Assembly: GCF_000002235.5 (NCBI RefSeq)
Contig: NW_022145611.1
Coordinates: forward strand, 1,664,754-1,728,753
DNA from: Strongylocentrotus purpuratus
Lineage: Eukaryota > Echinodermata > Echinoidea > Camarodonta > Strongylocentrotidae
DNA length: 64,000 bases
Direction: 5' to 3'
The position numbers and the translations under genes were made by a program. Numbering within the stretch: position 1 is the first letter of the stretch; each line of letters opens with the position of its first letter. Below the pieces are notes generated by a model. The model had not been told where the DNA came from and made no database searches. It was given only the letters and a program-made list of their open reading frames with translations. Shown piece by piece: positions 34,466-45,332 of the stretch.

Positions 34466-36385
34466 GAGGATTTTGTACGAAGAGAATTGCACTCTATTCA
34501 GATTAATAAGGCAACTGGCCTAGAAGGGCTTAGTGTGCACACGTCCCCTGAAGTTGGCCACACCCGTTATTTGTACACCTATTACTCACCTGTTTAATCT
34601 TTCTCTGCAAACCAGCCAAATTCCAGCTGACTGGAAGCAGGCACGAGTTACCCCAATTCACAAGGGTGGGGATAGGGACGATGTTAGCAACTATCGTCCC
34701 ATATCTGTTATATCGTTGATTATGAAAATATTAGAAAAGGCAGTTAACGTGCAACTTCGAGACTATCTATCAGATAATAATCTCCTAACGCCCCACCAAT
34801 CTGGATTTAGGAAAGGTTATTCAACCAACACCGTTCTTGCATTTTTGAGCAATTATTTGTTGACTAACATGGATAAAGGTAGAATAACTGGAATAGTCTT
34901 TCTTGACATACGAAAGGCATTTGACTCTGTTAATCATAGATTATTACTAGATAAGTTAAAACTGTATGGCATTACGAGACAAGCATTGTCATGGTTCGAA
35001 TCATATCTTGTACACCGAGCACAATGTACCTCCTTGCTAGGTAAAAAATCTGACGTGCTAAAGTTAAAGTCTGGAGTCCCCCAGGGATCCATATTGGGGC
35101 CCCTCCTTTTCACTCTTTTCATGAACGATCTTCCATCAGTCATCGAGCACGGTAAAGTGATTATGTATGCAGATGACACTGCCCTTATGTACAGTTCTTC
35201 AAATCCAAGGGAAATCGAAACATGTCTTAATCATGATTTGGATTGTGTGAAAAAGTGGTTGGAAAGAAACCAACTTACCCTGAATACGGACAAGACATGC
35301 TTCATGATTTTTGGAACACCGCAGAAATTGCTGAACTTGCAATACACATCAATCGCAATAAAAGTTTCTAATGTACCAATCACGCAAGTTCAAAGTGTAA
35401 AATATCTTGGAGTTTGTCTAGACCAGCACATGACGTGGCAGGATCATGTGAAATACATTTCAAATAAAATTGCATCTAGATTGGCCCTACTTCGTAGAGT
35501 CAGGAAATATCTCACAATTGATAGTGCCAAACTACTTGCCAATTCTCTTATCCTTCCTTACTATGAATATTGTAGTGTCTCATGGAGTACTTGTAATAAA
35601 AGAACAAAAGATATCTTGATTAAGCAACACAAGCAGATGGCAAGAATTATCCTGAAAATAAATACTTTGATTCCCACATCCGAAATGTTTACTACCCTAA
35701 GATGGATTGACAGGGAAAAAAGATGGGAGTTCAATAAAAGTAAATTAATGTATGATGTTATGAATAATAGTGCCCCATTATATTTATATGATATGTTTAC
35801 CCTGTCCGCCAAAACTCATAGATACTCAACAAGGAATGCTGACAATTTGGGCGTCATTATTCCAAGAATTAAAACAGAATGTGGAAAACGTGCCTTCTCA
35901 GTTGATGGTGCTCTTCAGTGGAATAGCCTACCCCACTCAGTTCGAAATGCCCCGACCAAGAATACTTTTTGTTCTCTCTATTTTAAGCAGCGATGTTAAA
36001 GATAAATTTGCCTTCTTTACTTATTTCTTTCATGAATATTTACATAAATTTCTCAATATAATAATTTGTTCAAATCTAAACAGATCATTGATAATAATCA
36101 GAGTATATTGTTATCGATTTACAATTGCTCATTGAAATTTATCATTCTTACTACGGCTTTGTTTCATTATTCACTCTTATTCTTTACTCTTTTTTTCTAT
36201 TATATGTTACTATGTATTGATGTTTCCGTGATGTTTATATTGTTCAAGTAGTTTGTTTCTTCATACATGTATATGTTGCATTTGTGTACAGGGCCACCTG
36301 GAAAACAGTACTGCGATTACTGACGGGGCCACCCTGTTTAAATAAAACGAAATAAATAAATAGATAATAAAAAAATAAATACATG
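34466..36385 (+). mobile_element. 5'-truncated non-LTR retrotransposon with nearly intact RT
   Basis: Homology starts near 34466 (EDFVRRELHSIQINKATGL in one frame) and moves by one frame shift into the long open frame at 34533. A 3' UTR follows. It contains ACAGGGCCACCTGGAAAACAG and GGGGCCACCCTGTTTAAAT, then AATAAA and an (AATA)n-like A-rich tail to about 36385. A related 3' end lies at 39870-39955. The apurinic endonuclease part and ORF1 are absent, so this is a typical 5'-truncated insertion. Confidence 0.88.
34533..35999 (+). CDS. Non-LTR retrotransposon reverse transcriptase (488 codons)
   Basis: RT copies element RNA into DNA at a nicked target site. Visible blocks: TPIHKGGDRDDVSNYRPISV (residues about 41-60), SGFRKGYSTNTVLAFLSNYL, FLDIRKAFDSVNHRLLLDKL (catalytic Asp), SGVPQGSILGPLLFTLFMND and the catalytic YADDTALMYSS (about residue 215). 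Then come NTDKTCFMIFG, VKYLGVCLDQHMTWQDHV and the C-terminal ALQWNSLPHSVRNAPTKNTF. The first codon is GTG and not a real start; a frame shift separates it from upstream RT sequence. The C-terminal half is complete to its stop. Similar to jockey/CR1-group elements of marine invertebrates; the clade is not resolved here. It is 5'-truncated, so self-mobilisation is unlikely. Confidence 0.9.
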   Translation: MCTRPLKLATPVICTPITHLFNLSLQTSQIPADWKQARVTPIHKGGDRDDVSNYRPISVISLIMKILEKAVNVQLRDYLSDNNLLTPHQSGFRKGYSTNTVLAFLSNYLLTNMDKGRITGIVFLDIRKAFDSVNHRLLLDKLKLYGITRQALSWFESYLVHRAQCTSLLGKKSDVLKLKSGVPQGSILGPLLFTLFMNDLPSVIEHGKVIMYADDTALMYSSSNPREIETCLNHDLDCVKKWLERNQLTLNTDKTCFMIFGTPQKLLNLQYTSIAIKVSNVPITQVQSVKYLGVCLDQHMTWQDHVKYISNKIASRLALLRRVRKYLTIDSAKLLANSLILPYYEYCSVSWSTCNKRTKDILIKQHKQMARIILKINTLIPTSEMFTTLRWIDREKRWEFNKSKLMYDVMNNSAPLYLYDMFTLSAKTHRYSTRNADNLGVIIPRIKTECGKRAFSVDGALQWNSLPHSVRNAPTKNTFCSLYFKQRC

Positions 36386-37110
36386 TTAGCCTATGGACGT
36401 TTTTTTTTATAAATTGTTAAAAATTCATTTTTTGCTTAAACGAAAAGCACATCCACCCCGACGTACGTTATCACTAGCTCTTTCATTGGAGCCCTCATGT
36501 CTCATTGACTTTTGAAATTTTTGATTGAAAGTAACAAAACATGGAGGCGGTCCGTAGTTGGACGGGAAGCCTGTGTATTCCTGGCATATCACGGTCATTT
36601 CAAGTTTTGTCACGTTCTGTTACGTTTAGTCCCGGTTGCTTCACGGCTCATGAATATTAGGGCTGATGTTTTAATTGACTTGTGCAACTTTCTGGATGAG
36701 TGAGAAATGCTTTCAGTAAGAATCCTGGTGTGATCGTTTCATCAAACATATTAAAAGTATTAACAAGGTTAAACACAGCGTCTGATTGAAAACAAAAGTA
36801 CACTACAGTATCAAGTATTGAAGGCCGCTCCAGGAGGGAATTAGAGGGTGTCAGATTATACATAATTTCATTTTTGTTAGACTTTCTGTCTCTTACATAT
36901 TTGTTATCACAAATGAGTTTAGACGACAAGTTGAACAACTGAAATGGCTTTTGACAGTCAAGGCCAATTTACCAATTATACCAAGTGTGTAGCTTTCTGA
37001 AATCGAGTAATGTTTCATCGGTTTTAACAATCGAACCCATCAACTCGCAATCCATTCAAATAATATGAGCCTGAAAATGTTCAAATGTTGAGCATAATGA
37101 TTGATAGACA
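36386..37110. other. No gene recognised
   Basis: AT-rich; short frames only. Confidence 0.4.
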
Positions 37111-37240
37111 CGATCTTCGGATCATCGTGTCCGGTCGGATGAAAGCGTTACACGACCTTTTGTGAAACCAAAACGGAAGATCATGCCGCCTTTCGTAAAT
37201 TTGCCGTAATGTTTTCACAAAGTGTCGGTTACATTTATGA
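37111..37240. repeat. Dispersed repeat shared with 41570-41670
   Basis: GTCCGGTCGG, GCGTTACACGACCTTT, TTTCGTAAATTTGCCGTA and TTTCACAAAGT occur in the same order in both places. The minus-strand open frame over this copy (37081-37347) is therefore a repeat shadow. Confidence 0.7.
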
Positions 37241-37439
37241 CGCTCAGTGTTATTTGATGCATACATTTCATTTAATCCATAGGCAAAAGGGATAGTTACA
37301 TTTTCGATAAGCGTCGGGACCCCCCCCCCCATTATACTAATTAGCATTACATAACAAACAAATATAAAAATATAATGTTATTATATTGAAATATAATTTG
37401 TAGTGTGACTTTATGCAACTTTGATTGTTTCTTTTTATA

Positions 37440-37740
37440 AACATGTATGAATTTATCAATGTTTTGTTTTTAAAAGTGATTTTTGTATTGCTGAATAAGT
37501 TATTGTTATTCTTGTTTTTACTTTTACTTTTACAGGGGGGGGGGGGGGGGCTTACACCCTACAAGCTCTGCCTTTTAGTCGGCCTTCCTTCCCTTTCAAT
37601 TTCACGTTTATTTTGTTAATGTATTGTATTGTGCAAATTGATTTATATGTATATGAATATGTGAAAATGTACCATCATTGTAAATATGAACAATTTAAGG
37701 AGGAAAAATAAATAAATTGAATTGAATTGAATTGAATTGA
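37440..37740 (+). repeat. Probable LINE 3' UTR with (TTGAA)n tail
   Basis: After a G run, CCCTACAAGCTCTGCCTTTTAGTCGGCCTTCC resembles the LINE 3' UTR words at 19800 and 38780. The stretch ends AATAAATAAATTGAATTGAA, with four to five GAATT units, like the tail at 34050. Confidence 0.6.
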
Positions 37741-38700
37741 ACAATACTTAGTCCATTCTTCCTATACACAAATTTCATATTTTCTTAACATCTCCCCATG
37801 TTTATACACATATACTGACTTTCTAACACAATCACATTTATTTCAACTAATATAATTTGTATACATCTTAATAGAATAACATATTAAACAAATAACAATT
37901 CAGAAATTATTCTCGCTTGTCTGAGCGATGACGAAAGTAGAGTGAAGGTCAGTGGTAATGAGGACTGCCACCAACGCTAAATATAAGCAAAACCTTGAAC
38001 GTATATGTAACAAACAAAACTAGATGTACTCATAATTCTACCATCACTATCTAACTGGCATCATTAACTTGTAAACCTACTGTTATCAATATAGGGTAGG
38101 TGTAGGGAATTGGAGACCCTTAAGGACATTTGCATAATTTACATAAACATGGAAATTTTTACACATACAGAAAGTTTTGTATTCTCTTCAGTAACTTCTT
38201 CTCTTTATTTGGTAACAAAATTGTGGTCATGATGTAACTGATTAATAAGATAACAATGATTAATGACGTCATCACCAAAGGTCTCTCATTACCTACATGT
38301 GAAGGTAATAAGGTACAGTTACAAAATCAAGACATTTTAAATATACATTTTGAATGAAAATGGGATTGTTATAGTTAGTACAAACACTTTTTGAAAGAGA
38401 TTCATGCAGCCAATGAACTTATAATGTACTGTAATTTTGAAACGATTTTAAAACTATGTGGCCCAAAATATCTCTGTACATGTTATTTTACAGTGCCATT
38501 GATTTCATCAATTTGCTTTCTCTTCTTCTTCTGCCTCTTCTTCTTCCAATTCTTTTTCGTCTTCCTCTTCTTCTTCTTTCTTCCCTTATTCACCTTCTCC
38601 TAATTATCATTGTTATATTATTTTCTCTATTATTTATTTTATTTTTCTTTTCTTCTCAAATTCACTCTCCTTGTACGTCTCTAGAATCTCATACTATACT
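37741..38700. other. No gene; TTC/CTT-rich tract
   Basis: 38515-38660 is a pyrimidine-rich CTTCTT tract giving false Leu/Phe-rich frames. The rest is unique AT-rich sequence. Confidence 0.4.
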
Positions 38701-38702
38701 AC

Positions 38703-39010
38703 TCCTTTTTCGCCTCCTATAATACCTTTTAAATTCAGACCTACTATATTGTGTTACTCAGTTCGGGAGCCTATTCACATACAAGCTATGCTTTTTATTT
38801 AGGTTCCCCACATTTTAATTTTTTTTTTACCTTGCCTGTCTTATCTATATATTTCAAAATTTCGTATTTATTTTCCGTACATTATACTTGATTTGAATTA
38901 TTTTTTTATATTTTTTTTTGTTTGTGTGAAATCTACTTTTATACGCCTGTATAAAAAAGAAAAAGAATTTAAACTTTTTTTTATGTAAAATGTGGAATAA
39001 ATAAACTTCA
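38703..39010 (+). repeat. Dispersed LINE-type 3' UTR repeat, copy 2
   Basis: Co-linear with 19725-20030, including GGGAGCCTATTCACATACAA and TTTATTTTCCGTAC, ending GGAATAAATAAACTTCAATG. The two copies differ by small indels and T-tract lengths. Confidence 0.75.
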
Positions 39011-39860
39011 ATGAACCAACCAGCATCGGTTCATTGACTGTTCTCGGCATACTCGACATTCACAACCAACGACCCCATCTTGGACCTGGTTTCCCCTATT
39101 GCCTACACACATTTCTGATCAGACACCATTCATAATGTGCATTGCAACACCCATTCACAATGGCCATAAGTTTTCTGTGATGGTTGGCACACTTCATAAA
39201 CTTACTTTTAGAACTAATTTTTAAGAGCCACCCCTAAATATCTACATTCTCAACAACATTCAGTGAAAATTGTGTTTTTATATCAGAGCCAAATTTTACG
39301 ATCAAAATTGGTTATCTTGGTCAATTTTGCCAATTTTCTCGGAGAAAGAACGCATTGTAGTCTTCGAAATGAATTGGATATATGCAGTAGTGTTGTTACA
39401 GGCCACAAATGGCGCTATAGCAATATTGGAGCCAACACGGACAGACAGTGATGGGTTCAAGCTTGGTGGTCTCCAATTCCCTACGGATGTGATTAATGTT
39501 TTGTTGAGTAAAACGGCCTTTTTGTATTTTTTATTTTCCGTTTTTGCAGGTCACTCTCTTCTTATATTTTCAATTTTTTTAAACTGAAAGCTCCATGCGC
39601 AGATTTTCATATCATTATTTGGCTCAACAAACTGTAATATTAACATAATTTTGTAATATTAACATGATTTATTCGCATAACTACGACTAAATCAATATTT
39701 TCAAGTTGGCATTAGAGTAGAATTAGGTTAGTGATATATGATTATTTTACAAACAAGTATTCGGTTGTGCCACGTTTATTATTGATGTGTTATATCTTTC
39801 TAATTGTACCATGGAATTTTATTTTAACTGTTTTGTGTAAACGTTATGCTTTTTGATGCA
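39011..39860. other. No gene recognised
   Basis: A 105-codon open frame at 39270-39587 overlaps another in a different frame. Neither shows a domain or splice context. Confidence 0.35.
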
Positions 39861-39960
39861 AATAATGTTCATGTTTATTCAGGGCCCCATGGAAGACCAC
39901 TACTCATTGGTGAGTGGGTCACCCTGACAAAAGATTAGAAATAAATTAATAAACTGAAAC
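39861..39960 (+). repeat. Orphan LINE 3' end
   Basis: TTCAGGGCCCCATGGAAGACCA, GAGTGGGTCACCCTG and an AATAAATTAATAAA tail mirror the 3' UTR of the LINE at 36285-36385. Only the end is present, as with very short truncated insertions. Confidence 0.65.
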
Positions 39961-40565
39961 AACCACAAATTTGATAGGTATATGAGTAAACAATAGCCGG
40001 AAGAAAGAATAATTTTGTTTTTGTTCTCCCTTTCATTTTGATGCTGTAATTCATTATCACAATAATAAGGATGTCAAAAGCTCCTCAACTGCACTATCAA
40101 CCTCACGTTCCGTTTAGGCCTAATAGCTTTCCATTTGTACTAAAAGCCTTTCCTACAGATGTGATTTTCGATAATGATTATCCATTTTCGCATAGATAAC
40201 ATAATAATCTATATTAAGCGCACACGTCAGTGGCAACACTAATGCATACATGGGACATAATGACAAGCTACATGGAGTCCGCGTTGATATTATTAAAGAA
40301 AGATCGTCAGGATAACTATCATTGATATTATCTCATTTTGTGGAATGAAACGAAGGTTTGGATTTTAATTTCCCGTAGAGTTCGTGACAGATCATGATGA
40401 GCCAAGTGTAAATAACAATTGTTTTTCATGGTACAGTGCTAATTAATCATCTATTTTAAAGATAGAGGGGAAGGATGTTTCCTGCCTTCATCAGGGTGGT
40501 TTTGTCCTCAACGTTAGACATTTACTAATCAAAAAAAATTAAAAATGGGGCTCTCAAAATGCGTT
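39961..40565. other. No gene recognised
   Basis: AT-rich sequence without repeats noticed. Confidence 0.4.
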
Positions 40566-40569
40566 TTAA

Positions 40570-41086
40570 AGGTGCTATGTCCCATTTGCAGGCAAATAAA
40601 TGACAAGGTTAAATTCCAAAGGCATTGGAAATATAATACTTATTTAGAACTCCCCTCTAAACGAAAGGGCTTAAAAATGTCTTAAAAATGGAAAATAACG
40701 AGCATTAGTTGTCGAATAGACTTTAGTGAATGCAATTAATTTAATAATAGTCAGATTTTCAGACCCTTGTACCGAATGGTCGCACGTTTTGTGGTGCGCA
40801 AAGATTCAACCAGTTTAATTTTGGCCAGTGAGATATTGATGTTGACCAATGCTAATGTACCCTTTTCAGCTATGTTATTACCAAAGAAAACAAAAGAAGT
40901 CAGTCAGTCAGTCAGTCAATAGTGTCTGACAGTGAAATATATCAAGTAAACGGGTTTCCTTGCATAATTTGAATAATAGGACACAGCTAACGTTTACATT
41001 TCGCAGATGGGACATACGTGAGATATTAATAATTCCTGCAAAGTTCTACAGAATTTGATGTTGGTTGCAAATGGGACATAGTACCT
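40570..41086. mobile_element. TTAA-flanked inverted-repeat element (517 bp)
   Basis: TTAA at 40566-40569 and 41087-41090 flank ends AGGTGCTATGTCCCATTTGC and complement AGGTACTATGTCCCATTTGC (one mismatch in about 21). A TTAA target is the hallmark of piggyBac-type insertion. The typical CCY start of piggyBac ends is not present, so the class is inferred from the target only. No coding frame. Confidence 0.82.
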
Positions 41087-41090
41087 TTAA

Positions 41091-41587
41091 CATAAAACTC
41101 TGCATCAGATAAGGATTTATTATTTTATGAATATCTCTTGGAAGTCAAGGAATGGCACTGTTCTTTTTCTAACCAACCTGTAGACTATAATTTGGTTCCA
41201 AATGGGTGGCTTTCATTACAAATATAAGTATCGTGTCATTCCTTATTTATTATAGTTGATTTGATTAATATTATGCATGACTGCTTTAGTTTGACCTTTC
41301 ATAAACGTAGTAGTTAATTGAGATAATGACGTCATCTGATAATGAATTGAGAGGTTAACTAGATGCATTATAGTACAGCCTTTTTGATGGGGGGGGGGGG
41401 GGATTTGCCCCCTCATAAACAAGAATAGGTATACAACTTTAATAACAAATTGTGACTTTTTGAAAGTGCATGTTGCAAGTTAGAAATCATCAAATTGCTT
41501 TTTAGAAACTCTTAATTTGTCTCAAAATAGTACTTTTCTTATCAAAATAGGGCTTACTTCGAGTCATAGGGCCACCGCGTCCGGTCG
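41091..41587. other. No gene; one G tract
   Basis: A 13-base G run at about 41390 before GATTTGCCCCCTC. Otherwise AT-rich. Confidence 0.4.
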
Positions 41588-41785
41588 GGTGGTCGCGTTA
41601 CACGACCTTTCAGGAAACGAAACCGGAAATTCATGCGACCTTTCGTAGATTTGCCGTATGGTTTCACAAAGTATCTGGTAAATTGGACGAGACAAATAGA
41701 TGTAAGGGGTTTATTTCAGAAACATTACCTCCGATATTTTGTGAATATGTTTTCACAAAAGGTCAGGTAGTGCGACCACCAGATG
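41588..41785. mobile_element. About 198-bp foldback element
   Basis: Left end GGTGGTCGCGTTACACGACC; the complement of the right end reads GGTGGTCGCACTACCTGACC and then CTTTTGTGAAAAC, giving about 30 bases of imperfect inverted repeat. The left half is shared with 37111-37240. Confidence 0.6.
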
Positions 41786-43569
41786 ATTTGAAGTAAGTCA
41801 ACAAAACACTGAGGCCACGAAACCAAACTTCAAATTCGAACAGAAGGGAAAAATTAGTCATATAAAATCATCTCCTAACAGTCTAATGAGTAAACGCCAA
41901 ATACAAAATTAAACGTTGCCATGGTCGCTGTGTTTTGAGCTGAAATCTAATATCCTTAAGCAAACAATATATTAGGCATCCATTATCAGCTAACACATTT
42001 CAGAATACTGTGAAATTAAGAGTGAAGTGGCCTGGATTTTCTCGTCGGTATTGCCCACTCTCAAACAGCTATACAAATTGATTGAATAGGGCCTAATGCT
42101 ATTATTTATGATACTCTAATACTCGGTTCACTAATGACCCAAAAGAGGTAGATGAGGAACATCATTCAAATGCCCGTCCATGAAAATGAGGGCACAGGAA
42201 TACATTTTTCATGCTCCCGTACATAGGGTAGTATCGAATTCTAATGCAATTATTTGTCAGTGCTTGTATACCAAAATACATGCAGGATTGATAAAAACTA
42301 GCTTATTTTGCTGAAAAAAATAATATACTCGATTTCAAATTATATTTTGAAGTTCTGTAAAGGCATTGTTGATTAGAGTACGTTTTGTGTCTAAGTGTAT
42401 GATATTTTCATATGAAAAGAAGCAGTCTACACAGTACTTTAAACTATGGTCATTATTATTTTGAATCTACAAAATAAAGTGTTCAAAGACACGTCCATTA
42501 TGTACTTCAGCTCATAAGATTAGTGTTAACACTGTTCCTTATGTTTTTTTTTCTTCAGATTAAATACATAACAAATAAAAAAATGATGATCATTAACTCG
42601 CGAACTTATAGACCAATTATACGCCCTCTGCAATAAACATAAGCATCTGTCTCGTTATAATATTATTTTTAGCATGATTTCAGGCTTGACCAACCAATCA
42701 GATGAATTTACTCAGGTTTCTTTCCCTAACTGTTGCGAATGAGGAGTCCTTTGTTTGACGTAAGACTGCGTCGATGGTTTATGTGGCCTTTCATCTGAGA
42801 GTGTTTTCGCACGTGAAGTGAATCAAGAGTGAACGGTGCAAACTGTTGATTAATTGATTGATTAATTAACCTTACAGGCTTGACTAGCGGTCGAAATGAT
42901 GCCTCGTGTGCATGGAGCTCAACAACCAGGTATAGCATACACAAGGTAAATGACCTAGCCCATCTATGTGTACACTCTCTGCTATATCTCAAGGAAATTG
43001 TAACAAAATGGTTGCTCCGGTTTTTTTCTCGAAAGTCTCTCTTTTGCTGGCAAACTCGTTTTCAACCCCAAAACAAGGAAAAGATGAATTAAAAATAACC
43101 CTTTATAAAGTATTTCCGAGATAACTTCTTGATAAGATTATTTAAAAGAAAACAAATTAGGCCTATACGGACCTCATTGAAGAACGGCCTTTTGTTTTTA
43201 AGAAAAGAGTGATATAAACTATACGTTTACAAAGAATTTGCGCCTGTTTGGTAAACTCGTTTTGAACGAAAAAAAGTTACAATTTAGATTGTGTTCGGGG
43301 CTAGCATTGAAAAGCACGTTAAGCACACACAAGGAAGATACAATTTCACTGTATCAATTATAAATAGCAAGCTTTATAAATTGTTATTTATTCACAAGGT
43401 CATTTATGCCACGGTAGCAGCGTTATGACATGCATATAATTATTTTGTAATTGACAAGGCTTGATGTACATAAAGGCAACATATAGCAGTAGTGGTAGAA
43501 GAGGTATAAACAGTATTGGTATGGTAGTAGAAGTACTGCCACTCTACAACTACTTATACTACTAATTAT
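41786..43569. other. No gene recognised
   Basis: Short open frames without domains. AT-rich. Confidence 0.4.
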
Positions 43570-43860
43570 ACCTCTGCTGCTGCTGCTACTACTACTACTA
43601 CTACTACAGTACAGGCGCGTAGCCAGAGTTTGATGTTTGGGGGGGCACATACATGTAATCGATCGAGGTCAAAAAAAGGGGTCTACAAAATTTCAACCGA
43701 TCCTGGAAATTTTAGGGGGGGCACGTGCCCCCCCGTGCCCCCCGTGGCTACGCGCCTGCTACAGTAGTACTACTACTACTACTACTACTTCTACTATTAT
43801 TATTATTATTAGGCTATTATTATTATTATTATTAAGCCCTTCTACTAGGTCTACTACTAC
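43570..43860. repeat. (CTG)n/(CTA)n/(TTA)n microsatellite split by an element
   Basis: CTGCTGCTGCTACTACTACTA runs up to 43608 and resumes at about 43764 with ACTACTACTA, then ATTATTATT to about 43835. The 147-bp hAT-like element sits between. Confidence 0.9.
43612..43758. mobile_element. hAT-like non-autonomous element (147 bp) in a microsatellite
   Basis: Perfect 14-base terminal inverted repeat CAGGCGCGTAGCCA. Perfect 8-bp target duplication CTACAGTA at 43604-43611 and 43759-43766. The interior has two G runs and a C run. The 114-codon open frame crossing it is not a gene. Confidence 0.93.
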
Positions 43861-44000
43861 CAGTATCATCTTCATCACCCCCAGTATCGTCTTGCATCCC
43901 AAAGAGGAAAAAGGAGAGATGGAAATGCAACGTGAGAAGAATCATAAGATCCCTTCCTACACATTTCTTTCTTATGGGTAGGTTACTCTCTAGCATTTAA

Positions 44001-44444
44001 AGGTAATACAAAGTTTTGGGAAATTTGGGATGGGATGGATAGTAATTCTTTAAAATTTTGATATATTTGGATGCCTCTGTGGATGTATTATAAGCACTAG
44101 AAAATTAGCCCCTAAAACACTTCTGCTTTCGAGAAATTGAATAATAAAAATTTACCGGTGCTCCCGGTAAATTTCAAATAGCGCCTAAGGCCATATTAGC
44201 TGCGACCATAAAAATCTGATAAATAATTTCCAAACGGGAATAGCAAATCGGTCGATTGTAGTCAATAAACATTTTTTAAAGTTAAAGTAATATCAGTCTT
44301 GAGAGGGGGCTATACAACATAACAGAGTTGATTAGACTCGATTTCACCTCGATAATGACGATTGAATATTTTAAAATCGCATATGCTTCCAATATGTTCA
44401 TTTGGACCAAATTCAAGACCCCATACCAAAACTTTGTACTACCT
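44001..44444. mobile_element. TTAA-flanked inverted-repeat element (444 bp)
   Basis: TTAA at 43997-44000 and 44445-44448. Ends AGGTAATACAAAGTTTTGG and complement AGGTAGTACAAAGTTTTGG, one mismatch in 19. The interior has a small palindrome ATTTACCGG/CCGGTAAAT. Same TTAA-AGGT start as the element at 40570. No coding frame. Confidence 0.85.
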
Positions 44445-44448
44445 TTAA

Positions 44449-45332
44449 TCCATCAATTAAAACCAGCCCCGACGAGTCGCTCATGCGCACTTCTCACAAA
44501 CAAAATCAGTAAGAGCAATTTTCTGTTGTTCCTACTATTTAAAGATAATCCTGCGTTTCAGTAAAATACCCTAATTATAGATTGCCTTTAAGGCAACAAA
44601 AACAAAAATACATGTAAAAATAATTCTGTTCTCGCTCTAAATACCCACATACTTTGAAAATGAGGGCTATTATATACTTTTAATTACCTTTAATTTACTT
44701 TCAACCAAGTACCAGATATTCTATTCATTAAATATGTCATCACAGTCAACAAATTCGCATGTATCGTTGCGGAGTTTTTTTCATGACAAGATACTGCCCC
44801 ATGCATATCAAAACGTTTGGAGCTAAATGGACCCTATTGGAATTGAAGAAAATGCATCAGTCATGCTCGGTGCACACAAGAGATAACATATCCGGTATCT
44901 CTGTGCAGCCGGTATCCGTACCCACTGTGCGTGGACCGTGACAGGGACTGTAGACGTCCTAAAACTGAATCATCTCAACAAAAACTGTCGCTCGGCAAAG
45001 ATGTGATGGTCTTACATCTCGGATACGCGGAGGATAACATTGATCAATCTAAACGAGTCTTATATGGTTTGAAACAAAAAAATAAAAAAATTGACAAAAC
45101 CGCTTTCTCAAACTAGAAATTAGAAGTAGGTGGTATGCCAAATTGTGACATGGTAATAAATCTCTGTCGCCCGACCCAATGATTTTACAAAGAAAACGAG
45201 CTGAAAATAACATTAAATTGACTACTTTAACAAATAAAATGCGATAGTAAATCAAAATGAAATTCTAATTTGTTTGCTTTACCCAAAGAACATAGTCTGT
45301 GTCGTATTATGTTTTTTTTCACCTTATTCTCC
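44449..45332. other. No gene recognised
   Basis: Short frames only; AT-rich. Confidence 0.4.

Noticed and set aside
39270..39587. 105-codon open frame as a small membrane protein
   Set aside because: No start context, no similarity recognised, and an overlapping alternative frame is equally open.
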